NCBI RefSeq assembly: GCF_937973075.1
Contig: NZ_CALBWL010000026.1
Location: 65,612-129,611, forward strand
DNA: 64,000 nucleotides
Direction of reading: 5' to 3'
Source of the DNA: an uncultured Campylobacter sp.
Lineage (GTDB): Bacteria > Campylobacterota > Campylobacteria > Campylobacterales > Campylobacteraceae
Shown here: positions 1-6,732 of the stretch, piece by piece
Layout of the letters: every line of letters begins with the position of its first letter
How positions within the stretch are numbered: position 1 is the stretch's first letter
Made by a program: the position numbers and the translations under genes
Notes under the pieces: generated by a model
The model's database searches: none
What the model was told of the DNA's origin: nothing
The model's input: the letters and a program-made list of their open reading frames with translations, nothing else

Positions 1-1382
1 TTAAGGGCACAAATTTAAGCATCGGCGAGGAAAAATTTAAGCGCATTCTAGCCAAACTCGCAAGCTCTGCCAAAAAGCAGGCGATAGGCCAAAGCGTAGA
101 AAATTTAAACGCCTATGTGTATCATCTAAAAGCCATTTCGCTTAAGCTTTTCTCGCCTTCGCAAAAAGATAGGTTTTGCTTGCATTTTGGCGAGGTCGTA
201 ACGAGCCTAATACGCAGATTTCTAAAAACCGCAGACAAGCGGACGCTAGCAGAAGCCTTAATCAACCTAAACTTCCCCTACGAGCTAGGCAAAACGGCTA
301 GAAAGGCTAAAATTCTAACCTACTTTAAAAACGCCAAGCGCCCCACCGTCAAATCCGTCCAAAACGCTCTTGAGGCTAAAAAGCGCGAATACCTAAAAAC
401 CTTCTCGCAAAGCTCGATTATCCACATCACGACGCCTTTTTACTTCCTCGCTCTGTCGCAAGGAAAGCTCGTGCTAAAAAGCAAAGGCATTATCAAGCAC
501 AAATTCTCCATAAATCAAATCAGCCAGATCATCATCAACGCTCAGATTTCATTAAGTTCCGCCGTCATCAAAGAGTGCGCCAAAAAGAAAATTTCCATAA
601 ATTTCATCGACGAAAAGACAAATCTCAGCTACGCCACGCTCGTTAGCGCAAATTCTGCCATACCCAAAACCGCCGCTTCGCAAATTTCGCTGCTAACGAC
701 CAAAAAATCACTCCGCATCGCTCAGCAGTTCATCATCGGCAAGCTAAAAAATCAGATCAACTATCTAAAATATCTAGGCAAATACCATAAAAATCTAGAC
801 GCCGAAATTAAAGCGATGCAAGAAATTTTAAAGCTCCGCGTCCCTGGCGCCGCAAGCGTAAGCGAGCTTATGGGCTTTGAAGGAAGCGCCGCAAACTCCT
901 ACTGGCAGGCTATCGCAAAAGCGATCGACTACGAGTTTGGCTTTAGTGCGCGAGTGACGCAGGGCGCTACCGACATCGTAAATTCCGCCCTAAACTACGG
1001 CTACGCGATCCTTTATTCAAAAATTTTAAAATCCATTGCCGCCGCGGGTCTGTCGCCGCACGTATCCTATCTGCACGCGCTTGATGAGCAAAAGCCTACT
1101 CTCGCCTTCGATCTCATCGAGGAATTTCGAGCCTTCATTGTCGATCGCGCCGTAATCTCGATGGTCAATAAAAACGAGCCCTTTGAGATAAAAGACGGGC
1201 TCCTATCTGTCGCAACCAGGCAAAATATCGCCAAAAACGTAAATGAAAAGCTCTTCGCTTGCACGCAGTACAGAGGCGAACAGCTAAAAGCGCAGGATAT
1301 CATAGATAGGCAAGCCTACGCCTTAAAACGCGCCGTAACCCAAAACGAAAAATATAAGCCTTTCATCGGGAGATTTCAATGA
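1..1382 (+). CDS. cas1: Cas1 integrase, C-terminal part of a larger protein (probable RT-Cas1 fusion), cut by left window edge
   Basis: CRISPR adaptation integrase. Counting residues from an internal GTG at 117, the Cas1 fold starts near residue 105 (strand FYFLALSQGKLVLKSKG). It carries the expected catalytic set: E255 in GFEG, H320 in SYLHA, and D332/E335 in DLIEEFR. The frame has no stop from 117 back to the left edge, so the protein is longer than the 421 residues seen from GTG. The ~100 residues before the Cas1 fold are basic and helical, unlike a stand-alone Cas1, which starts at its first beta strand. In Campylobacterota and type III loci such extensions are often a reverse transcriptase (RT-Cas1), so the visible extension may be RT thumb plus linker; no RT catalytic motif is inside the window. 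The stop overlaps the cas2 start (ATGA). Cas1 identity is secure; the RT fusion is inference. Confidence 0.9.
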   Translation, partial: KGTNLSIGEEKFKRILAKLASSAKKQAIGQSVENLNAYVYHLKAISLKLFSPSQKDRFCLHFGEVVTSLIRRFLKTADKRTLAEALINLNFPYELGKTARKAKILTYFKNAKRPTVKSVQNALEAKKREYLKTFSQSSIIHITTPFYFLALSQGKLVLKSKGIIKHKFSINQISQIIINAQISLSSAVIKECAKKKISINFIDEKTNLSYATLVSANSAIPKTAASQISLLTTKKSLRIAQQFIIGKLKNQINYLKYLGKYHKNLDAEIKAMQEILKLRVPGAASVSELMGFEGSAANSYWQAIAKAIDYEFGFSARVTQGATDIVNSALNYGYAILYSKILKSIAAAGLSPHVSYLHALDEQKPTLAFDLIEEFRAFIVDRAVISMVNKNEPFEIKDGLLSVATRQNIAKNVNEKLFACTQYRGEQLKAQDIIDRQAYALKRAVTQNEKYKPFIGRFQ

Positions 1383-1651
1383 ATTTAATCATCTGCTACG
1401 ACGTTTGCAAAACTAAGCGCCGCAACAAACTCGCCGCCTTGCTAGAAGGCTACGGGCTGCGGGCGAACTACTCGGTATTTGAGCTAGACGTCTCCGAGCG
1501 CGAATACGTCCTCATAAAAGATCGCATCGCCCGCATCATTGAGCCCAAAACCGACAAAGTCCTATTCTACCGCATCTGCAAAACTTGTATGGCTAAAAGC
1601 GAGAGCCTAGGTGAAGGCGAGATATTTCGCTCTCCTGATGCCTACGTCTAA
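1379..1651 (+). CDS. cas2: Cas2, CRISPR adaptation protein
   Basis: Small ferredoxin-fold partner of Cas1 that bridges Cas1 dimers during spacer integration. At 90 aa it is the usual Cas2 length. The first strand ends with the conserved Asp (MNLIICYDV, D8) followed by the basic KTKRRNKL segment. The ATG lies within the Cas1 stop codon (ATGA overlap), so the pair is translationally coupled. A hairpin with a short T run begins 25 nt after the stop, and the CRISPR leader lies between cas2 and the array. Confidence 0.95.
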   Translation: MNLIICYDVCKTKRRNKLAALLEGYGLRANYSVFELDVSEREYVLIKDRIARIIEPKTDKVLFYRICKTCMAKSESLGEGEIFRSPDAYV

Positions 1652-1675
1652 GCCCCATTTTTAGGGATTTGATTT

Positions 1676-1704
1676 TCGGACTTTTTCAAATTCTAAAAGT
1701 CCGA
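1676..1704 (+). terminator. Hairpin after cas2, possible terminator
   Basis: TCGGACTTTT (1676-1685) and its perfect reverse complement AAAAGTCCGA (1695-1704) form a 10-bp stem with a 9-nt loop, followed by TTTT. It is placed to end the cas1-cas2 transcript. The stem is AT-rich, so strength is uncertain. The TCGGACTT word recurs three more times in the leader, so it may instead have a protein-binding role. Confidence 0.45.
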
Positions 1705-2018
1705 TTTTAGCGTGCTTTAATATTTTACTAAGTTTCAAAATGTCCGCAAAGCTCAAATTTCGCTCGCGCCAAAAGCCCTTTCTCGGACTTCCGCTATTTA
1801 GCCTATTTTTAAAGTCCCATTTTTAGGGCTTTTTACGTTTGCGGAATTTAGCAGAAATTCGAAAAAGCCTAAAATTTTAATTTTTGCGTTTAGATTTTCG
1901 GACTTTTGCGCTTGCGTAAAGACGCTTAAATCCACACTTTTAAGCCCACCCTAAGCAAAAACCTCGAAATTTGAAATTAATTTTTCGCCCCTTTCTCGGA
2001 CTTTTTCGCGTTTTGTGA

Positions 2019-2024
2019 TATAAT
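2019..2024 (+). promoter_or_regulatory. -10 box of the probable pre-crRNA promoter
   Basis: TATAAT in the context GTGATATAATGGCGCTC. Campylobacterota housekeeping promoters rely on the -10 box with a poorly conserved -35 region. Transcription would start near 2031 and run into repeat 1. Assigned from sequence and position only. Confidence 0.55.
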
Positions 2025-2082
2025 GGCGCTCGCAAATAGTTCTTTAAAAACTCATTGTCAATTTTAATGCGGTTTTTGGGCT

Positions 2083-3550
2083 ATTTGATTAGAATTTCCC
2101 CGATCTAGGGGATTGAAACTATATTCTGACAATGGATTCATTGAAACCACATTATATTTGATTAGAATTTCCCCGATCTAGGGGATTGAAACAATGTATT
2201 CCATCACACTCTCCTTAACTGAGTATCATATTTGATTAGAATTTCCCCGATCTAGGGGATTGAAACATCCTCTACGCTCCAAACCAATCCCCGCTGATAT
2301 AATTTGATTAGAATTTCCCCGATCTAGGGGATTGAAACATACACCATAGTAGTTACCTAGCATCATCTTAGGTGTAATTTGATTAGAATTTCCCCGATCT
2401 AGGGGATTGAAACCCTACACATAACTTTAACAAACTTATTAACTTCCTCTAAGGTTTATTTGATTAGAATTTCCCCGATCTAGGGGATTGAAACGACATC
2501 CCAATCTAAATTCAAAAATTTGTTGTTTTCGGATTTGATTAGAATTTCCCCGATTTAGGGGATTGAAACGTTCATGGCTTGCAACTGAATTTGCCCAAGC
2601 AGTTTCATCTGATTAGAATTTCCCCGATTTAGGGGATTGAAACAAATCGCCTTCGATGTCTAAGCCAAAAGCATTCATATTAATCTGATTAGAATTTCCC
2701 CGATTTAGGGGATTGAAACGACGAATCAATGATCGTTCCATCTAAATCGACAGCGATCACATCTGATTAGAATTTCCCAGATCTAGGGGATTGAAACAAC
2801 GTTGATTGCTCTTCATTACGTCCCACTTAAGTTCGCTATTTGATTAGAATTTCCCCGATCTAGGGGATTGAAACACTTCCGATAATTTAGAAGTGTGAGA
2901 TTTCTCAAGCAAACCAGAAATTTGATTAGAATTTCCCCGATCTAGGGGATTGAAACACTGCTGAAGATATGGTATCCTCATCTCCATAAATTTGATTAGA
3001 ATTTTCCCGATCTAGGGGATTGAAACCTATAAGAATTTCCATATTCGTCAAAGATATCACATTTGATTAGAATTTCCCCGATCTAGGGGATTGAAACAAT
3101 ACTTTTCCAACACCCTTTAGATAGTCTCCCATTGATTTGATTAGAATTTCCCCGATTTAGGGGATTGAAACTTTCCGTTATACCCTTGCGGGAATTCTTT
3201 TATTTCAGCTTCTATTATTTGATTAGAATTTCCCCGATCTAGGGGATTGAAACCTTTTAGAAGTTCCTCTGCTTTTTTCATAAATGTCCTTATTTGATTA
3301 GAATTTCCCCGATCTAGGGGATTGAAACTAGACGAATATTCGTTCGTCAACATTTTCTCTCCTATTTGATTAGAATTTCCCCGATCTAGGGGATTGAAAC
3401 TTGTTTACCCAGACCCAATACATTGAAGGGTTCCAACGATTTGATTAGAATTTCCCCGATCTAGGGGATTGAAACATAGCCACTCGGTATCTTGATAAGT
3501 CAAGTGCGAAACGATCTGATTAGAATTTCCCCGATTTGGGGGATTGGGAC
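2083..3550 (+). CRISPR. CRISPR array, 20 repeats of 37 bp and 19 spacers
   Basis: Repeats start at 2083, 2156, 2230, 2302, 2377, 2458, 2533, 2607, 2683, 2761, 2838, 2920, 2990, 3061, 3135, 3217, 3292, 3364, 3439 and 3514. The consensus is ATTTGATTAGAATTTCCCC + GATCTA + GGGGATTGAAAC. It has a TCCCC/GGGGA stem and ends in ATTGAAAC, the 8-nt 5' handle common in type III and type I-B crRNAs, so the transcript runs on the plus strand from the cas2 side. Spacers are 33-45 nt and all look distinct. Repeats 7-9 and 15 carry GATTTA in the loop, repeats 8-10 begin ATCTG, repeat 10 has CCCAG and repeat 13 TTTTCCCG. The last repeat (3514-3550) is degenerate in loop and 3' end (GGGGGATTGGGAC), marking the trailer end. 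No cas6 is in the window. Confidence 0.98.
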
Positions 3551-3653
3551 AAACGAGTTTTGCCTCGGATAATGCTGTGTAATCGCGCTGATTTGATCAA
3601 ATTTCAAGATATACGACTAAAATTTAATGGATTTTTTAAAAGCACTCCGTAAA

Positions 3654-3686
3654 TTGACAGAATTTGACAACTAAACTCCTTATAAT
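3654..3686 (+). promoter_or_regulatory. Post-array promoter-like element, copy 1 (TGACA repeats + TATAAT)
   Basis: TGACA at 3655-3659 and again at 3665-3669 (one helical turn apart), then TATAAT at 3681-3686 and CGCTCAAA. A second copy with identical spacing lies at 5396-5427. The paired TGACA could be an operator or activator site rather than a -35 box, because the spacings to TATAAT (21 and 11 bp) do not suit a classical promoter. It would drive the lipoprotein gene at 3773. Confidence 0.5.
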
Positions 3687-3772
3687 CACGCTCAAAGTTG
3701 ATATGGCGGGTTTGAATTCTATGAGTAATTTTGTTATTTTTCGAAAAAGAATTTTAAAACAAAGGAGAAAGT

Positions 3773-4378
3773 ATGAAAATTTTGTTTAAAGTGTTTTTAC
3801 TCGGTTTGATCGGAGTTGTATTTTCCGGTTGTTTTATCGTAATGCCGCCTGATAAAGAAACGGTAATGGCTCAGCAGCTAGATGTTTGGTGTATCCTTAG
3901 AGAGAATAAGGATAAGGAAAGATATGAGGAATCTATACGTAAAGCAAAGTCGTTCCTTGATAAAGATAAGTATGGAGATAGAGTTCAAATAGCTCCAAGA
4001 GGAGAGTATAGCGTTTCGCTATTAGATAGAGCTTTTAGTGGTGACAATCACCCGGGACTATACTGGCGTGAATATGGTTTGGTGTATAAGCCGATAACTT
4101 GTGATAGGGAAAATAAAAAGCTTAATATGGTTGTAGAGATTACACCTCATAAAGTTAAAGCTCAGAATGAGAAAGATAAGATGGAGGGAGACGCTTACAC
4201 TTTTATTGATTCTTTTAAAAAACAAACGGCTGAAGCACTTTATTCTTCTAAAGAAATAGGAGAGCTAATGGAATTGAGTTCATCGCTCGATCTAATCTTT
4301 ATTGACTATGAAACAAGGAAAGAGATCGATAAAAGTACTTATGATTTTGCGGGCTACAAAGCGTATAATGAAAAGTAG
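3773..4378 (+). CDS. Predicted lipoprotein, unknown function
   Basis: A 201-aa protein with a lipoprotein signal: MKILFK, a hydrophobic core, and lipobox FSGC with the acylated Cys at 20. The mature part is hydrophilic and rich in Lys/Glu/Asp and Tyr, with no family recognised. AAAGGAG lies a few bases before the ATG. It sits between the CRISPR array and the CARF operon, and its base composition is more AT-rich than the housekeeping genes nearby, which fits an accessory gene. Envelope location is predicted from the signal only. It is not clearly homologous to the second lipoprotein downstream. Confidence 0.75.
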   Translation: MKILFKVFLLGLIGVVFSGCFIVMPPDKETVMAQQLDVWCILRENKDKERYEESIRKAKSFLDKDKYGDRVQIAPRGEYSVSLLDRAFSGDNHPGLYWREYGLVYKPITCDRENKKLNMVVEITPHKVKAQNEKDKMEGDAYTFIDSFKKQTAEALYSSKEIGELMELSSSLDLIFIDYETRKEIDKSTYDFAGYKAYNEK

Positions 4379-4545
4379 GTATAAGTTCAACTACCTGACA
4401 ATTGATTATCGAGTATTCGCCGGGAGAGTTAAATAAGATAGCTAATTTTTGCTTTGCTTCAATTGGAAGGCGATGCGATAGATAGTAGAATAACAGGCTT
4501 TTCAAATTGCCCGATTGTTTATAAATTTAAAGGAAGGAAAATGTT

Positions 4546-5199
4546 ATGAGAACACTGTTTTTAGTATTAATTGCTATATTTTTAATAGGATGTGTAGAAC
4601 CGGACCCGGAAAGCTACTACGGAAGGATTAACAGAAAAGATGAGTTTACGACTAACTTCCAAAGTAGAAGGCTAGCCAATGAGCTAATCGTCTTATTTGA
4701 TATGGGCGAAAAATCTCAATATGGAAACGATTACTTTGATAATTCGCTTAAGATAGCCGATTACGAAAACGATGTAAAGCTCTCGGAAGTTAAAAGCTTT
4801 TTAGCTTCAAAAGGAGCTGCGCCGTTACGCGTTTATGAGCGCGCAGTTAAGAGTAGCGGGAAAAATAAGTTTAAGAGGTATTCAGGTAGGCTGAATGCCG
4901 AAGTCGTTTCTCTAGTTCCTTTTGATACTCAGTTTCGAAAAGCGCAAAAGAACTGCTTTGACGGAACCTCGCTATGCTTATTTGATGAATTCCCGTTACT
5001 TACAGAAACGGATGTTGAGGGCGATGTTGCTTCTATGATGATCAACTTTGTTGAGCTTAAGGCGGCTTTCAATAACTATCAGGATAGCTTTACGCCGGTA
5101 AAGATTACCATCCATACCGCAACCTATACTGGTGCGAAACTCAATGCTATCTTAAGTAAAATTCCGAAAAAAGCATTTGAAAATAATGAGTTAAACTAA
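4546..5199 (+). CDS. Predicted lipoprotein, unknown function
   Basis: A 217-aa protein beginning MRTLFLVLIAIF and lipobox LIGC (Cys16), then an Asp/Pro-rich tether (VEPDPESYYG). No domain recognised; two further Cys residues (NCFDGTSLC) could form a disulfide. AAGGAAGG precedes the ATG. The 167-bp gap from the previous lipoprotein gene shows no clear promoter, so the two may be co-transcribed. It ends about 80 bp before a relic CRISPR repeat. A defence link is only positional. Confidence 0.75.
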   Translation: MRTLFLVLIAIFLIGCVEPDPESYYGRINRKDEFTTNFQSRRLANELIVLFDMGEKSQYGNDYFDNSLKIADYENDVKLSEVKSFLASKGAAPLRVYERAVKSSGKNKFKRYSGRLNAEVVSLVPFDTQFRKAQKNCFDGTSLCLFDEFPLLTETDVEGDVASMMINFVELKAAFNNYQDSFTPVKITIHTATYTGAKLNAILSKIPKKAFENNELN

Positions 5200-5276
5200 A
5201 TAAGAGAGTCGGATGAATGAGGTAGAATGGATCAATAAATACGGCTTTTGCTAGGAATGGTTTTAGGTAGCGAGGA

Positions 5277-5313
5277 ATTCGGTTAGAATTTCCCCTATCT
5301 AGGGGACTGGTTC
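5277..5313 (+). repeat. Solitary degenerate CRISPR repeat (relic)
   Basis: This 37-bp stretch matches the array consensus at about 30 of 37 positions, including an uninterrupted TTAGAATTTCCCC and the ATCTAGGGGA block. Differences lie at the 5' end (ATTCGG), the loop (TATCTA) and the 3' handle (CTGGTTC). It is 1.7 kb past the array, in the same orientation, with no neighbouring repeat. It is followed, like the array's last repeat, by a TGACA/TATAAT element, so it is probably the remnant of a duplicated array end. Confidence 0.8.
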
Positions 5314-5395
5314 CTCTTTGCACCCAAAATTTTCAATCTACCCTCCCCTGATTTAATTAAAATTTCCCTCTCATTTTTCAAAGTTTCCCCTTGGC

Positions 5396-5427
5396 TGACA
5401 GAATCTGACACTACGGCTCACTATAAT
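5396..5427 (+). promoter_or_regulatory. Post-repeat promoter-like element, copy 2 (TGACA repeats + TATAAT)
   Basis: TGACA at 5396-5400 and 5406-5410, TATAAT at 5422-5427, then GCGCTCAAA. TGACA-to-TATAAT distances (26 and 16 nt start to start) are the same as in the copy at 3654-3686. It lies upstream of the truncated secreted-protein gene and may also serve the CARF operon. Confidence 0.5.
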
Positions 5428-5479
5428 TGCGCTCAAACTCGGAGGTAAAACGCCGACGAGATCAATTAAGGGAGTTGTA

Positions 5480-5731
5480 ATGAAAAAGATTGTGTTGTCG
5501 CTAGCAGCGGCTGGAGTTATGAGTGGCGCTTTGGCGCAAGAGGTGCCGAATTTAGCAAATATCGCGCCGAGCAATTGCGGCTCGTATGTCCCTACGCTTG
5601 ATTTTTACATCAAAGGCAAGGATATAACGGACAGTGTGTCTTTTGCGGCAGGACTAGACAATAAATTCGGTCTAGCTCGAGGCGTCGCTTCGGCTAGTTC
5701 ATTTTGCGTAATTTTTCAAAAAATAATTTAA
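5480..5731 (+). CDS. Short secreted protein, probably a truncated gene
   Basis: An 83-aa reading frame with a clean Sec signal (MKKIVLSLAAAGVMSGALAQ, cleavage after ALA) and GGGAG before the ATG. The mature part (EVPNLANIAPSNCGSYVPT onward) resembles the start of a larger envelope protein. It ends after only ~60 residues in an AT-rich tail (FCVIFQKII) unlike the preceding sequence. This suggests the gene was cut by the same rearrangement that left the cas10 scar 50 bp further on. Function unknown; the product may be non-functional. Confidence 0.5.
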   Translation: MKKIVLSLAAAGVMSGALAQEVPNLANIAPSNCGSYVPTLDFYIKGKDITDSVSFAAGLDNKFGLARGVASASSFCVIFQKII

Positions 5732-5777
5732 GTCTAGTTGCGATAAAATTTCAAAAATATAACACGAAGGAGGCAAG

Positions 5778-5938
5778 ATGGCTAAATACCTATACGGTGC
5801 AAGTATCCAGGGTATACAAGAGTATATTTACGCCACTGGAAGCTGGAAAGAGCAAACTAAACAAAAAAGCCGGAAAAAGACAGAGACTATCAAGATACGT
5901 TAAAGATAATGGAGATGCTAAAGGAATTTAAAAAATGA
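5778..5938 (+). pseudogene. cas10: cas10 remnant: N-terminal signature plus frameshifted tail
   Basis: After a strong ribosome site (GAAGGAGG), ATG opens a frame that starts MAKYLYGASIQGIQEYIYAT. This is the conserved N-terminus of Cas10/Cmr2-like proteins, which normally continue TNKLKEIxGASE. Here the frame runs on to a stop after only 41 residues (TAA 5901-5903). In the +1 frame the next codons read WKLERAN then stop, recalling the expected NKLKE. That frame continues as DYQDTLKIMEMLKEFKK and stops in TGA at 5936-5938, overlapping the ATG of the CARF gene. I read this as a Cas10 gene whose body (normally 2 kb or more) was deleted, leaving both ends. Cas10 would be the large subunit of a type III complex and the cyclic-oligoadenylate synthase. 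Identification rests on the N-terminal signature; the C-terminal piece could come from another cas gene. Confidence 0.75.
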
Positions 5939-6729
5939 CGCATTACGAAAAAAGAAATTTTCAAAAAATAATCGTTTCGCTTTTGGGAAGCTCTCTTTTA
6001 GAGCGTAAGGCGTTTTTTATCATCGCGGGAGTATTACTGTTTTTCGCTTGGTTGCCGGACGGAATGTCGTCGCTACTAGATAAAATTTTCGGCGGCGAAA
6101 TTTTAAAATGGAGCGCCAAAGACGGCACTATGCTGGTTCAAATTTTAGGCTCTATAGTGATTTTTGGGGTAATCAAACGAATAATTCCCAAAGACATCCC
6201 TAATGTCGATATATGTATAAATGATAGACCCAAAAGGGCTAAAGTTCTAGTGCTATTTTTAAGCGAAAATAATGGCGGAATAGAAGAAATTTTGAAATTT
6301 AAAACTATCGATGAGTATGGAAGAAATAATTATAGAATGCCGCTTACGGCGATAGATTATCATAAAGACAAGCTTGAAAAGATAATAATCACTTGTTCTG
6401 AAAAATCTCACGGCGATAGAGATAAATTTTTAAAATGCGTGCAAAATCTCTTTGGTAAGGAGATTGCGGATATGGCGAATGTACGATATATAAAGAATTT
6501 CGAAGATGCAAAAAGCGTCTATAAATTTTTAGAAAGCGTATATAGCCAGCTTGGGCAAGAGGGCTTTACGGAAGACGACATTGTATTTGATGTCACGGGA
6601 GGACAAAAGGCGATAAGTATAGCCGGAGCGATATTTGCGATACCCAACGACAGGCATTTGCAGTACGTTTCCACTAGCGATTATACTGTCAAACACTATG
6701 ATTTAACCTATATGCAAAATGAGGAGTAA
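5935..6729 (+). CDS. Membrane-anchored CARF-domain protein (two TM helices + CARF), putative cyclic-oligoadenylate effector
   Basis: A 264-aa protein with two predicted membrane helices, residues ~26-41 (AFFIIAGVLLFFAWL) and ~65-81 (TMLVQILGSIVIFGVI). A soluble CARF-like domain follows (~101-258): first strand KVLVLFLSENN and the diagnostic loop VFDVTGGQKAIS (217-228). CARF domains bind the cyclic oligoadenylates made by activated Cas10. In membrane-linked type III effectors such as Cam1, ligand binding perturbs the membrane, so a similar pore or membrane-damage role is a reasonable inference. No nuclease motif is visible. The ATG overlaps the stop of the cas10 scar and has AAAGGA upstream; the next CARF gene starts 3 bp after the stop. 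CARF assignment is firm, mechanism inferred. Confidence 0.82.
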   Translation: MTHYEKRNFQKIIVSLLGSSLLERKAFFIIAGVLLFFAWLPDGMSSLLDKIFGGEILKWSAKDGTMLVQILGSIVIFGVIKRIIPKDIPNVDICINDRPKRAKVLVLFLSENNGGIEEILKFKTIDEYGRNNYRMPLTAIDYHKDKLEKIIITCSEKSHGDRDKFLKCVQNLFGKEIADMANVRYIKNFEDAKSVYKFLESVYSQLGQEGFTEDDIVFDVTGGQKAISIAGAIFAIPNDRHLQYVSTSDYTVKHYDLTYMQNEE

Positions 6730-6732
6730 AAT

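Larger units (their letters stand above)
1652..2082 (+). promoter_or_regulatory. CRISPR leader region
   Basis: A 431-bp non-coding stretch between cas2 and the first repeat, on the side of the array where repeats are uniform (the opposite end is degenerate), so it is the leader. It contains direct repeats: CCCATTTTTAGGG near 1654 and 1816; TTTTCGGACTTTT near 1673 and 1894; TTCTCGGACTT near 1791 and 1993. A TATAAT box lies 58 bp before repeat 1. No open frame of note. Confidence 0.7.

Noticed and set aside
2120..2155. ATTGAAACC inside spacer 1, like the repeat's 3' end
   Set aside because: Only the 8-9 nt handle matches; spacer length and borders are normal, so it is not a hidden partial repeat.
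3141..3353. Minus-strand frame encoding a repeated FNPLDRGNSNQI peptide
   Set aside because: It is the reverse reading of CRISPR repeats; the peptide repeat is the DNA repeat.
2120..3513. Possible self-targeting spacers
   Set aside because: No obvious spacer match was seen elsewhere in the window by eye; a BLAST of all 19 spacers against the genome and phages would be needed.
4299..4505. 68-codon minus-strand frame at the end of the first lipoprotein gene
   Set aside because: No ribosome site or family; overlaps a well-supported gene.
5704..5931. 75-codon plus-strand frame over the cas10 scar
   Set aside because: Different frame from the Cas10 signature; its start lacks a ribosome site.
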